Assembly: GCA_900095095.1 (NCBI GenBank) | Contig: FMBT01000493.1 | Span: forward strand, 1-57,500 | Source of the DNA: Fragilariopsis cylindrus CCMP1102 | Lineage: Eukaryota > Bacillariophyta > Bacillariophyceae > Bacillariales > Bacillariaceae | Direction: 5' to 3' | Length of the DNA stretch: 57,500 nt | In this document: positions 32,685 to 44,018 of the stretch, one piece after another | Numbering within the stretch: position 1 is the stretch's first letter | Layout of the letters: the number at the start of each line of letters is the position of its first letter | Notes under the pieces: model-generated | Database searches by the model: none | Told to the model about the DNA's origin: nothing | The model's input: only the letters and a program-made list of their open reading frames with translations | Program-made: the position numbers and the translations under genes

Positions 32685-34301
32685 TTAAATATGATCTTGA
32701 ACAGCAGCCCAATGGTCTGTTATTTCCTGATCATAATTTTCATCATCTGAATCACCATCATGAACAAAGTCAGCAAATGCACTAGATGCATTAGTCCCAT
32801 CAAAGATATTAAAACTATACTTGCGTTGTTGTTGTTCATGTGGTATTGCTGCTGTTGTTATTATTCCGTCTGTTGTTGTTGTTGGTGGTTCTTCGATGAT
32901 GAATTCTTCACTACGAAATAGAAAATCCTTGTTTTTTCTTTGTTCCGTATTAGTAGTAGGAACGACACCATTCGTTGTATTATTTTCTACTGATGTAGTT
33001 GTGGCGTTTGTGTTGGTTGTACCTGATGGTACATTTGTTAATTTTCTCTTAAAAGAAAAGTAAAAATAAGATAACATAGCCCATAATGCAAAAAGAGAGA
33101 TATTCAATTGTGCAAATGCAAATAAGGAGAAGAATTTATCCTTTTTATTGGGTGCTGCTGAATGTAATAACGTTATGAGGAGGAAAGGTAGTACAGTCCA
33201 GTACAGAGCGAATAGGTACATTATCGCCTGCTTTTTAAAGATCGCAACATTCATAAATATCTTATCCTGTCGTTGTTTGATCATGTAGTAGAGTATCATC
33301 ATAACAGTAGTAGGAAAAACCAATTCTAATACTAGTGGAACCATCCAAAATAAATACACATGTATTAATTTACCAAATGTTGTTGGTCCACGTTCACAAG
33401 GTATATCATCACTATATACGCATCCCATCGGAGCGTTTCCTATAAAACAAAAACCATAGGTCATAGCATTGAAGGATTGTTTTCTAAGTATGTACAATGC
33501 TGACCCTATTGGATATGTATGTACTATTGCATGAATATATTTCTCGACCCACATATATTTTTCTTTCTCAAAGTTATGCAAAACGCCCACAAAACTATAC
33601 ACCGAAAAACTGCAATAATAAAACAATGATGTCATACTACAGACATATATCACAAAACCTTGTATAGAACACGTGGTTATATTCCCTATATTTCCAATAG
33701 CATTAATTTCACCAATAGGTATTGCTGCCATACCAATTATTGAAAATATTCCCTTCAATAACAGATGTATTGACATGCCTGCATGAAAATGGAAGAGAAA
33801 TGAAAATATAGAGTAGAGTAGATAGGTAGTGCGACGTTAGTAGTGCGATATATGGAAAGGTAGATAAATAGAATAGAATTAAAGAAAAATCAATCAGAAA
33901 CTACTACGTAGCTAGAAGTACAGTAAAGAACAGTACCATCCGTACTAGTAGACGGACAGCAGTAGCAGTTCTTGTTCTGTCTTTATTAATTACGTACCCA
34001 ATACTAGACGATGAAATAATCTATTACGTCTTTTCCATGCCATTATTAGCATACATAATGCACATAAACAGGTAATTATACCTCCAATTCGTGGTACGCA
34101 TGCATTCAATGTCTTTTGACTGGAAGTCAACACGAACAAGGATGTTGGTGTATCGGCATACGCAGCGACGGAGGAATAATTTTGTTCTATTACTTCTTCA
34201 GTGAATCTTTCAATTGATGAGTTCAAGTAGTACAAGGATGATGAATCGGCAGCGACGGATGAATAGTGTGTCATATCATCATACTGCTGTTGTAGCTGCA
34301 T
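32685..34301 (-). CDS. Seven-helix receptor-like protein A (CAR/secretin-like fold)
   Basis: Two exons, 34301-33998 and 33778-32685 (219-bp intron, GTACGT..AG), encode 465 residues. I start at the ATG at 34301; the frame is open further upstream only from a TTG. Helix 1 (IGGIITCLCALCMLIMAW) is followed by a basic loop KRRNRLFHR, and six more hydrophobic segments follow, including CSIQGFVIYVCSM (helix 3) and YLFALYWTVLPFLL (helix 6). A Cys at the top of helix 3 and one in the second extracellular loop (YGFCFIGN) could form the usual GPCR disulfide. The tail is Asn/Thr-rich and acidic, ending in DHWAAVQDHI. Helix 3 recalls cAMP-receptor-like proteins. Ligand and G-protein coupling are unknown. 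It has a tandem paralogue directly upstream. Confidence 0.78.
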
Positions 34302-34303
34302 TA

Positions 34304-34335
<32 letters not shown>

Positions 34336-35266
34336 CTCGTATTCGTATTCGGGTAACTACAGTAGTAATACAATTAAATAATTATTGTTCTACAGTACTA
34401 TATTAATACAGTGGGGACCCCAAAGTATCCAATCGATGTGTTAACTGTACTTGTTCTTGTACAAGTAACTACTGCTTTATTACATTAATGTATAACTTGT
34501 GATTGATTGATTCTTGATTTACATCCTTCGTCGTTTTGATCTTGCGGTCAATATGTGACTTTTGATATTTAATCATCAGGTTATGTAGTGAATATTAAAG
34601 GCTTATATTTTTGTGCGCGACGAGAAAATGCTGGCTTGTATAATACTGTATGAGGTTGCTTGTTATCAAAACTGCTTGGAAATACCCGAGGTACATGTAC
34701 AATTTCATCATGTACAAATAATAATAATATAATAATAATGAAGGCTCTGCTCACAACGGTATTACTGTACGACGTGAACAACACCACATCGAGAAAAAAA
34801 TCACGTGATAAATAACTTACAGTACCCCCCCCCTACCCCCACTTCCCTCTCGCCCCCTAGTGAAAAATGAAATTGTTTCAACTTGGGTCGGGTCGATACA
34901 ACCAAACGTCCGAAGGGTGTATTATTGTTCTTTAAGATTATAACAAACAAGCACTGTACAATTAGAGTACTAATTAGATCCGAGTGACTACCCTGTTAAT
35001 ACGATGGGGATAGTCGAATGACCCAAAAAAACGACTTGTGGTACAGCTATCGACGAGACAAACAAATCTCTTTCTATCCTCTAGCAGTAGAAGAGTACAG
35101 TACAGTACGGTACAGTACAGCACAATGATAAGATAACGGCAAAATACTGTCCTACAGTACTACTGTACTGAAAGTTGAATCCGAACCAACCATGCATGCA
35201 GAGTTGATGGACATGATCGAGAGCGAAAGAAATAAAAGAGATATAAAAGCTAATTTTAGTTTTTCT
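34302..35266. other. Spacer between the two receptor genes
   Basis: Contains a GTTCGT-type simple repeat (34301-34350), upstream sequences of gene A shared with the upstream region of gene B, a C-rich run (34826-34837) and TACAGTA-rich sequence (35095-35165) that belongs to the 3' flank of gene B. No gene seen. Confidence 0.55.
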
Positions 35267-37140
35267 TTAAATATGATCTTGAACAGCAGCCCATCTTTCA
35301 GTTTCTTCATTATCATCATTTTCATCATCTGAATCACCCTCATGAACAAATTCAGCAAATGCACTCGATGCATTAGTTCCATCAAAGATATTAAAACTAT
35401 ATATTTCTAACCTGCGTTGTTGTTGTTCATGTGGTACTGTTGTTGTTGTTGATGGTGGTGGTTCTTCGATGATGAATTCTTCACTACTAAATAGGAAATT
35501 ACTGCTTTTTCTTTGTTCTGTATTAGTAGGGACATCGTTCGTTGCACTATTCTCTACTGGTGTCGTTGTCATATTAGTAGTAGAAGTATCAGTATTGCCA
35601 TTGTCAGTGGCGTTTGTGTTGGTTGTTTTACTTGATGGTAAATTTGTTGATTTTTTAGTAAAAGAAAAGAAGAAATAAGATAACATAGCCCACAATGCAA
35701 AAAGAGAAAAATTCAAATGTGCAGAGGCAAATACGGAAAGCATCATGTCCTTTTCATTGGGTGCTGTTGAAACTAATACTGCTACGACAAGGAAAGGTAG
35801 TATGGTCCAGTACAGAGCGAATAAATAAATCATCTGGCATGGCACATAGATTAATAAATTGGGAAGAAGCAGTACGGTAAAGAAAGAATTTACATAGGTA
35901 AGTATCATTACATGCGACAATATATATTTATTAAAACATAAGAAACATAATTACTGTACTTGTTGATTCATTCGATTCATTCACAATAAAGACATTCTCT
36001 TCTCCTTCCTTACGTACCGCCTGCTTTCTAAAAATCGCAGCGTTCATAAATATCTTATCCTGCCGTTGTTTGATCATGTAATATAATAGTACCATAACAG
36101 TAGTAGGAAAGATCAATTGCACTACTAGTGGACCCATCCAAAATAATAGATAAAATTGTTTTAATTCATCATATGTTGTTGGTCCACGTTCACAAGGTAT
36201 ATCATCATCATCATATACGCATCCCATAGGAGCACTTCCTATAAAACAAAAACCATACGTATGAGCATTGAAGGATTGCTTACTCAGTAGGTACAATGCT
36301 GACCCTATTGGATATATATGTACTAATACATGGATATATTTTTCTATCCAACCAATTTTATTCTTATTTCTTGTGAAATCAAAATTATTTAGTATGCCAA
36401 CGAAACTATATATTGAGAAACTGCAGTAATAGAACAATGCTGTCATACTACATACATATATAACAAAGCCTTGTATAGAACATGTTGTTATATTTCCTAC
36501 ATTACCAATAGCATTAATTTCACCGATAGGTATTGCTGCCATACCAATCATTGAAAATATACCCTTCACGAAAAGATGTATTGACATGCCTGCATGAAAA
36601 TGAGATGAAATAGAAAATAGAGTAGATAAGTAGTGTGATGTTAGTGCGATATGGAAAGGTAGATAAATAAATGAGAATGAAAAAAAAAAACAATCAATCA
36701 GAAACTACTACGTAGCTAGATGCGCTAGTAAAGAGCAGTACCAGTACCATGCAGTACTAGTAGACGGACAGCACACCATTTACATTTAAATTCAAAAAAG
36801 AAAAAAACAGTAACAGTGTTACGTTTTACGTACCAAGTACTAGACGATGAAATAATCCATTCCGTCTTTTCCATGCCATTATTAGCATACACAATGCACA
36901 GAGGCAGGTAATTACACCTCCGACTCGTGGTACCCATGCATTCAATGTCTGTTCACTTGAAGTTAAACCGAATCCATCATCATCATTTGATTCATCTGCT
37001 TGTTCTGATGTTGCTTGTTCTATTACTTCTTCTGTGAATCTTTTGATTGATGAGTGCAAATAGTACAAAGATAATGAATCGGTATCGGCGACGGAGGAAT
37101 AGTTTGTCATATCATGATCATCATACTGTAGTAGCTGCAT
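35267..37140 (-). CDS. Seven-helix receptor-like protein B, tandem paralogue with an extra intron
   Basis: Three exons, 37140-36834, 36589-36018 and 35833-35267, encode 481 residues. It parallels gene A along its whole length: helix 1 VITCLCALCMLIMAW, helix 3 CSIQGFVIYVCSM, FPTTVM..LLYYMIKQRQDKIFMN, helix 6 MIYLFALYWTILPFL and the tail RWAAVQDHI. The first intron matches that of gene A in position and phase. The second (36017-35834, 184 bp, GTACGT..CCAG, phase 0) falls after the codons for QA before helix 6, where gene A reads straight through. Without splicing it out the frame is interrupted. Likely a plasma-membrane or endomembrane receptor; ligand unknown. Confidence 0.78.
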
Positions 37141-38723
37141 GTTCGTGTTTCGTGTTCGTGTTTCGTGTGTCCGTGGTCGTGCTGTGCTCGTGTTCTCGTG
37201 TTCGGGTAACTACGGTAGTAATACAATGAATTATTGTTCTACTCTATTTTAATACAGTAGAGAGACAAAGTATCCGATCAATCGACGAGTTGTACTTGTA
37301 GAAGAAACTGCTTTATATTACATTAATGTACAGTATAACTTGTGGTCATATTATTGATATGATTGAATGATCCTTGATTCTTCATTCCTTCGTCGTTTTG
37401 AACTTGAATGTGCGGTCATAATGTGACTCATGAAATCTAATCATGAATATTGTATTGAGAATTGTATGCAATAAAGTAGCGTATTTCCCTTAAGAGAAAA
37501 TAAAGGCTTATATTGTTTTGTGCGCGACGAGAAACGCTGGCTGGTATATATATTGGGATAGTGTATCAAAACTGCTTGGAAATTCTCTACAGTAGTACAG
37601 TAATTCATTCCTTCGTCGTTTGATTTGAACTTGCGGTCATAATGTATGCAATTTTCCTTTAAAAGAAAATACCAGAGTACGATATGTACAATTAATGTAC
37701 TAGGCGCTTTTTATGCTCTAAAAAATCTTATGCTTTTCGCGATACGGTAGTACTGTACGACGTGAAAACCACATATCGAGAGAAAAATCACTTGATAAAT
37801 AAATAAATACAGACATGATGTTGTACAGTACCGTATCATGCATGATGCATTCTATTTTGAAACTGTACGGTAATATACACGTATTTCCATACCGTGTATG
37901 CATTCTTTTTGGGCGCGACGAGAAAAGCTGGCTAGCACTAGTATCTTATATTGAGGTTTTTCTCAAAACTGCTTCTCAAAATCAGTCCACCAAGTCGCTT
38001 CTCTTCGCGATTTGGTTTCCCTTAAAAATAATCGCGAACTTTTGTGGGTGTTGCTCGGGATTGACCGACGTTAAACCCACACCGAGAAAAAAATCACGTG
38101 ATAAATAAATTACAGTATCCCCCCCACTACTACTATCCTCTCTTCCTACAGTATCCTCAATCTAGCTAGTTTTAGCTGGATAGTATTTAAGAATTATGAT
38201 TCCAAAACGAGAAAGCAACGAAGTAGAAGAAAAGAAGAATTTATTTAATGTATATTATATGGTAATAATAAAATGAAGCTACATTATTATGTAGTACTAT
38301 TATACAATAATACAGTACTACCAAAGTATTCGACGCGTTATAAAACGATTCATTCATTCATTCATTGATTCGATTCAATTCTATGCATTAATACATTATA
38401 TCAGAATTATTTAAAAGAGCTGTACCATAAGATTACATACTATGTTTTCTGATAAAAATTTCAAAAAAAAGTGAAGTAATCATGTATTTTATTTAGTAGT
38501 TATTGTAGTGTATTAGTAGAAGCTTAATTCGATTCTTATCTTCAATTCTATATTCGAATCGTGTGCTGCTCGTCCGATAGTTGTATTACACGTACGAATA
38601 ATCTGAATATTAGGATCTGTTTATAGCATATCATGATTAACTGTACTGTACAGGATGCAAAAGTGCAGTGCAGTGCAGTGCAGCACTATCTATTGTCTCA
38701 CTATCTATCTATTTATCTATTAT
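37141..38723. other. Intergenic region with partial third copy of the receptor upstream flank
   Basis: 37500-37800 corresponds to the upstream region of gene A, and 37900-38130 repeats it again (GGGCGCGACGAGAAAAGCTGG; ATCACGTGATAAATAAATTACAG). ATTC simple repeats lie at 38350-38375 and a GTGCA repeat at 38664-38685. No further gene is supported. Confidence 0.6.
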
Positions 38724-39665
38724 CTAGGTACGCCATAACACAAATGGTGAACAATTTAAATATCCACCGGACCATGACATCGATCCTAATCCAATTAAGA
38801 TATTTTTATTTATGCAGGAGGATCTTTCACCATCCTCCTTGTCGCCATTAGTAGGTACTGTAATATATCGTAATTCATCGGTCATTGTATACCATAATGA
38901 TGTATAGGGTGAGGATTGATAGTTTGAATAGTTCAAACAGATACTCGATTTTGATTCTGTTTCTGTTTCATCATTATGTTTAACAAATTTAGATTTTTTT
39001 ACTGAATAATCAAAGTCATGTTTTTGGAATATCGATGATACTAACCCAGGCTCCTTATTCGCCGTATAATTCTTCTTCTTCTTCTTCTTCTTCTTCTTCT
39101 TCTCACGCTGCTCAATTATTGAAAACCGATTACTTCCTCTACTTCCTGGAAGAAATGCTTTACCATTCCATACTGTTTTTGTGTTCTTCTTCTTCATGTT
39201 GTTGTTGTGGTTGTTGTTGTTATTATTTCTACCGCCACCGCTGCCGAATAAACTAAATGAACCAGAAAATAACTGATGTGTCATAATATTGGAGACCAAT
39301 GTCATAATTTTACTATTATTATCTAATAAACAACCATTCCATTCACTACCCGATAATTCTAATTCTAGTTCAGATTCAGGTGGTGCCACAACACAATGTT
39401 CAGATATAAATAATTGTAATAGTTGTTCACGATTTAATTTTTTTAGTTGTTCCACTATTAGTTCGACATCATCATCGTTCACGCCGTTATTATTCGATAA
39501 TGGCAACGATATTAAATTTGTCGTTGTCGACAATAAAGGATTTTTAGTATTATTAATAATTCTATACGTTTGAATCATATTCCTTCCAGATTGACTAGCA
39601 AGTGTCAACACAACTGCTGCAGCAAGTGTATTCACGACATTCACGACGATTGGGGGTAGTATCAT
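38724..39665 (-). CDS. Conserved-looking protein of unknown function (313 aa)
   Basis: Single-exon gene, ATG at 39665. The N-terminus (VVNVVNTLAAAVVLTLASQ) is hydrophobic and may be a signal peptide or anchor. The middle holds an acidic helix (DDVELIVEQLKKLNREQLLQLF) and low-complexity Asn and Lys runs; the Lys run is encoded by a TTC/AAG repeat. Blocks that look folded are EWNGCLLDNN, VWNGKAFLPGSRGSNRF, SPYTSLWYTMTDELRYI and, at the C-terminus, GLGSMSWSGGYLNCSPFVLWR. Repeated W-N-G and W-x-x-x-x-D-E-x-R patterns suggest a conserved beta-rich domain that I associate with unnamed algal proteins, from memory only. I assign no function. Confidence 0.72.
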   Translation of the reverse strand: MILPPIVVNVVNTLAAAVVLTLASQSGRNMIQTYRIINNTKNPLLSTTTNLISLPLSNNNGVNDDDVELIVEQLKKLNREQLLQLFISEHCVVAPPESELELELSGSEWNGCLLDNNSKIMTLVSNIMTHQLFSGSFSLFGSGGGRNNNNNNHNNNMKKKNTKTVWNGKAFLPGSRGSNRFSIIEQREKKKKKKKKKKNYTANKEPGLVSSIFQKHDFDYSVKKSKFVKHNDETETESKSSICLNYSNYQSSPYTSLWYTMTDELRYITVPTNGDKEDGERSSCINKNILIGLGSMSWSGGYLNCSPFVLWRT

Positions 39666-40100
39666 AGTACAAGTTTTGACTTTTTTAAAGTTTGAATTTG
39701 AATGTATTGTATTGTATATGGATTTCGATTTATATTACCTTCTATCTCTCTATTTTCTACTACAAGTTCGATCGGTAACTTACCGTAGGAGCTAAACACA
39801 ATCAAATAAATCTTAGATGATGAGGATGCACATAATCGTCCTATTTTAAAATGCACAAACAATCATTATTTTATTTATTTTTTGATTGTTTGTTTGGCGT
39901 CTTACATTATGTGTTTGTACTGTCTCATTTCTCGTTAAAGTACTGTATTTGTACTGTACTTCTTTCTCGTCTGTAAAATCTAAAAATACAATCTACTGCA
40001 AAGTTTTGTTTTTACCATTGTACATTTTTTGGAAATGTTAAAAACAACATTTTAGTTCTAATACTGTACTGTACCGGCACTGTACTTCCTTCGGTCCGTA
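39666..40100. other. Intergenic, no gene seen
   Basis: Upstream side of the gene at 38724-39665. AT-rich, with several TACTGTA motifs and no convincing coding frame. Confidence 0.5.
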
Positions 40101-40129
40101 ACTTCACGCGCGCTATCAGCCGAAAATTT

Positions 40130-40460
40130 AGCGCGCTATTAACACGCTATCACTCAAAAAACTAAATAATGCCCAAAAAATAACTAGCAAATACTAGTAA
40201 AACTATTCATCATTCAACTGTGTGCAACTGTATCAATAAACAAATTTTTTCAAAATTTGTAGGTTCCATCTAAACTATTATTCTACACAGATTTCATATA
40301 TCAACATCCATAAGGTTCTAATTTTTTTTTTTATTTTCACAACCGGGGACAAATCAGGACAAAAGGGGACAAATTCCCCCTAACAAAAATGGGGCGAGTC
40401 CCCCTTTGTCCTGATTTGTCCCCGGTTGTCTTTTTTTGCTGGGCCTTCCGTCAGTTTTAA
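40130..40460. mobile_element. Fold-back dispersed repeat, copy 1
   Basis: 40155-40315 is the reverse complement of about 54565-54735 with few differences (AACTAGCAAATACTAGTAAAAC; GGTTCCATCTAAACTATTATTCTACACAGA). It is followed by an inverted repeat: AACCGGGGACAAATC near 40341 pairs with GATTTGTCCCCGGTT near 40412, and the right side continues TGCTGGGCCTTCCGTCAG, also present at 54.5 kb. The left arm appears to have lost that outer part. Probably a non-autonomous element; class unknown. Confidence 0.65.
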
Positions 40461-40629
40461 ATTTCGGCAGCCTAGTGTACCCTGGTAGTGGTAAATAGTG
40501 CTAATAATAGTTTGAGGTCGGTGGTTCGAGTTGGTTGCGGGGCAGCGATAGAAGGTGATATAGAAGGTGGTAGCAGAGGGTGTAGGAGGAAACAGAAGCA
40601 TACCTTTGCTTCAACGCTAACACAACTGG

Positions 40630-40849
40630 AAAATAATTTACAAGCGTCGGGGATATTCCTACTGTCGATGTTGTAATTCGGAATGGAAATCTATTCTGTA
40701 GGAACAACCGACGGCTTGCTGTATTACAGCAAGCGCAGGCAGTAGTTGCAATCTGTTTCAATATTTCAGTTCGGATTATTCAACACTATCAGCCTTACTT
40801 GAGCGAAAAAGGCGATTTACTACAGATTGCGAAGGTGCCTATATCCTGA
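40630..40849 (+). pseudogene. Gene remnant resembling a ParB/sulfiredoxin-like fold
   Basis: An open stretch reads VGDIPTVDVVIRNGNLFC then NNRRLAVLQQAQ, resembling the IPxxxVxxxxGxLxxxxNRRLxxxR core of ParB/Srx-like domains. A stop lies in the same frame at about 40637 just upstream and another at 40847, and no start codon or longer context is available. I read this as a decayed fragment; the family match is tentative. Confidence 0.35.
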
Positions 40850-41004
40850 TTCGAGGAACGGGGGAAATTGTAGGGTGGACGCGAGGGATGTCTTTCTTTC
40901 TCTAAAACCGACAACTAATTCAACAGGATTGGTTGTTGCGAGAGCCTTCTTCAGTCAAGGCGACGACGATGATGCAGGTCCAACAGCTGTCTCGGAGTTG
41001 TACT

Positions 41005-42727
41005 GAAAACAGGGACAATACATAGCAATGGAATGGTGCGATTTAAAGTTAGTAATGGTATCGATCAACTTATTCCCACTACTGGAGGGGTTGATGAAAT
41101 AATTTGTGTGATCAAGACCGATAATCTAGTTTTAGTCGTATTTTTAAAAAGGTAACGACAAAAAATCATCAGTGCCATCGGAATGCAAAGCAACGGTAAC
41201 AAGGTGTCAACACGAATACTGCAACTATGAGCCTGAATTTTTCGAACGATGTAATACAAAATGTAAAAGCTTGGTGGGTTGTTTCTGTTCAGAATCTTAC
41301 AATTGGCGACCGTGTACGAAGTTACTTCACTGCTGAGGGGAATAGTAAGAAATCCGAAGTATGACGATTTCTTGGGTATCATGCCATCACAGGATTTTCT
41401 GGTAGTGGGCGGGGAAGAAAAAATAACCGTCTACTTCGATAATGGCGCAAGCCAGTCTGTTGATCATAATTGGATCAACAAGCTAGTAGAATCAGGGGGA
41501 TGGAAACAAGGCTTGACTTTTATCAGGTGTACTATTGTGGAGTCACATTTTTTAAAAACGACGATAACGAAGGAAGTGAAAACGCAGCCGACGGGGTAGT
41601 GTTATCAGTAAATAAAGGGTTTGCACGGATTCGTTTTGATAACGACGTCATCCAAAATACAGTTCCGAGATAGGTTGGATATTACAACTGACGAACTCGG
41701 TTGGAAAAGGTGACTTAGTTAGTTACTCTATACTTTAAAGATGATGACAACAAAAGCGGTCGAGTTCTTCCTATACTGGTGCAGTGACTGAGCTTCGTAA
41801 AGACGGAAATGTTCAGATCAGATTTACAAACGATGTAGAAGATGTTGTACCGGCCTATTGGGTGACTAAGAGTCAGTCTCTTCGTGCCGGAGATAGAATA
41901 AATTGTCGTTTTCGTTCTGATTCTGGGGAAAACGACGAGGATAGCGAATGCGCTGGAACCATTGTGAATATTCCCAACAATTCGACTACAATGAACATTC
42001 TGTTCGACAACGGATTCTCACAAAATAGGATACCCTTAGCCTGGACATGGGAGATCGTCAATCTTTCTGCATGGACTTCAGGTGTTGCACCAGGATCTAT
42101 CGTCCTGGCACATTTTAAAGACGATGCCGACGAACGCTCCTCGAATCAATGTAGTGGAATTATATTATCCGGTGGAGGCGACGGGTACAAAAGGATCCGA
42201 TTCGATAACGACTCCATACAAAAAATTCCATGTGGATGGACCAAACGTTGTAGTTGTGTTGTGATGCGAGGGAATTTAATAAAATCTCATATCAAAGACG
42301 ACAACAAAAAGTCAAGTTATCCTTGTAACGGCATTGTCAAATCTGTTGATATTTCAACAGGAAACATAAACATTACTTTCGAAAATGACATAGGACAATC
42401 TAATGTTCCTGGCTATTATGTTATCGAGTCATATTCTATCGAGGTCGGGGATCGCGTTGACACTTATTATAGAGGCGGGAACAATAAGAAGGTGGAAGAA
42501 AAGAAAAATTCATTTTTATTTGGTTTGATATAGACGAAGTCGTGCAGATTATTCCGAAGCACTGGATTAAAGAGGTTATTCGTATACAAAGTAAGGCTAA
42601 TACTGGAAAACGTAAACTCATCGATGATTCCGAAACATCCGATACTAATGATGATGATAATTGCGAAGGCTCCGCTGACTACGAGAGGTTTCACAACGAC
42701 ACCATAACAAAGAATGTTTGGCGTTAA
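41005..42727 (+). pseudogene. Decayed gene of tandem Tudor/Agenet-like repeats
   Basis: About seven or eight repeats of roughly 60 residues are readable in shifting frames. The consensus has a G-D-x-V start, F-K-D-D then C-x-G-x-I/V, and I-x-F-D-N-D/G..Q..V-P..W near the end. Examples: YFDNGASQSVDHNWI (about 41430), RIRFDNDVIQNTVPR (about 41628), ILFDNGFSQNRIPLAW (about 41998), RIRFDNDSIQKIPCGW (about 42197), ITFENDIGQSNVPGYY (about 42373). The longest intact stretch is 41784-42533. Frame changes occur near 41365, 41580-41680, 41770 and 42530, with stops between, so this is very probably a pseudogene. SH3-like barrel repeats of this shape often bind methylated histones or RNA; for this protein that is speculation. 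Confidence 0.6.
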
Positions 42728-43196
42728 AGAAGATGGTACCACCACTTATGTAATATAACTCCTTCAGGGTTCGGCGCAAAATTCGTGCTACTCTATATGC
42801 CCCAAAAAAAGAACATCGATCAGGTTTATTGTCTGTGTGGTTGAGGAAAGCAAAAATTGACGTCGCACTTATGCCTACTCTCATCTTAGGACGGAGCTTC
42901 GGATATAATGTTGTAACAATTACGATTCCAAGCAAAGCTCCGAGAACAAAGGCTAGACCTGCCGACGGTACTTCAGTGTTTTGAACACCGATTGCTTTAG
43001 TAAATGATGGTGTGAGCGATAATCCTTTAAGAAGGAGTGTGGTTGCTCCCAAGAAAAAGTACAGCAACAAATCCTTGATTGTTACTTCCATTGCTTCGTT
43101 TGTACCATCGTTTGGATCATCGCTGTCATTTTTATCAGATGATGTGTTTTGTTTATCCGTGATCGTAACCGTTGTGTCTTCCTCATTCAAGGACAT
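42645..43196 (-). CDS. Small membrane protein with two hydrophobic helices (183 aa)
   Basis: Begins at the ATG at 43196 with an acidic Ser/Asp-rich N-terminus. Two likely helices follow: LLLYFFLGATTLLLKGLSL (about residues 43-62) and LAFVLGALLGIVIVTTLYP (about 82-100), then basic sequence. The last 60 residues (from about RVARILRRTLKELYY) look less constrained and overlap the 3' end of the Tudor-like pseudogene on the other strand, so the natural C-terminus may have been replaced or extended by read-out into that remnant. No family recognised. Confidence 0.5.
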   Translation of the reverse strand: MSLNEEDTTVTITDKQNTSSDKNDSDDPNDGTNEAMEVTIKDLLLYFFLGATTLLLKGLSLTPSFTKAIGVQNTEVPSAGLAFVLGALLGIVIVTTLYPKLRPKMRVGISATSIFAFLNHTDNKPDRCSFFGAYRVARILRRTLKELYYISGGTIFFNAKHSLLWCRCETSRSQRSLRNYHHH

Positions 43197-43605
43197 TGTG
43201 ATATCTTTCTATCTTTTATTAGATTGCTTTAGATTGTAATGCTTTGTAATGCTTTGTAATGTTCTTTTTTGTTTTTTTTGTTTTGTGTTTGATCCTTGAT
43301 CTTGTGAGATAAAGATGCTATTGTAATTGCTCTCGTACTTTTAAAGCGAGTTTTAAAGTCGTGTGATAAATATTAGATCTATTTAAACAATGTATCTTTC
43401 ATTTTTCACTACACATAATAACCTCGTAACGATCGACCGAACGATCGACCACATTCTATCGTGACATTCTGGCTCCCCATTGAATACTGTTATTTTGACA
43501 AAGAACCTCTAAATAGTAAACTAAACTATCGTTTATAACCTAAATAATGCTTTACGTAAGCATCCTCAGTATACCCCTAAGGCTTCGGGAGATCTTTTGG
43601 GCTTT

Positions 43606-43712
43606 CTAAGAGCCGTAGTTCATGTTCTTTCGAAGAGCCGTAGCTCATGTTCTTTCGAAGAACCGTAATTCATGTTCCTTCGAAGAAAACCGTAATTCAT
43701 GTTCTTTCGGAA
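43606..43712. repeat. 25-bp tandem repeat, four copies
   Basis: Units of the form GAGCCGTAGTTCATGTTCTTTC recur with starts near 43610, 43635, 43660 and 43687 (periods 25, 25 and 27). The last two copies have AACCGTAATTC instead. No coding role is seen. Confidence 0.85.
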
Positions 43713-43799
43713 TAACTTTATAACAAATCGGCTTTTTACATAATATCATAATATTATATATCTAAAAAATAGAACCTTAAGTATCACATATATTATTAC

Positions 43800-44018
43800 T
43801 TCCTCCAGAGAACGCAAAGTTCGCACGCGCTATTGTGAGGAATTCTCACGAAATAAAATGGTAGAGAGTGAGTCGAAACCTTCAAAATCTCATTTATTTT
43901 TCAATTTCCTGTCGACTGGGTAAATTTTAGCACCGATTTTTAAGAGTTCTCCACGCGTTAGTGGTTTTTATTTTTGACATAGATAGCGCGTGGGATCTTT
44001 GCGTTCGCTGGAGGAACA
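43800..44018. mobile_element. MITE candidate with 33-bp terminal inverted repeats
   Basis: TCCTCCAGAGAACGCAAAG.. (43801-43833) matches the reverse complement of ..CTTTGCGTTCGCTGGAGGA (43985-44017) at 30 of 33 positions. The 150-bp interior is AT-rich and non-coding. I could not define a clear target-site duplication. Confidence 0.6.

Larger units (their letters stand above)
32520..37810 (-). repeat. Tandem segmental duplication of the seven-helix receptor gene
   Basis: Two units of about 2.6 kb, roughly 32520-34830 and 35090-37800, share coding sequence, downstream flank (AACGGCAAAATACTGT..CCATGCA..TTGATGGACATGATCGAGAG) and upstream flank (GGCTTATATT, GTGCGCGACGAGAAA, TCAAAACTGCTTGGAAAT, ATCACGTGATAAATAA). 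A third partial copy of the upstream flank lies at about 37900-38130 with no gene attached. Confidence 0.85.

Noticed and set aside
40501..40601. Possible tRNA-like GGTTCGAG sequence near 40526
   Set aside because: No matching acceptor stem, D-arm or anticodon arm at the right spacing.
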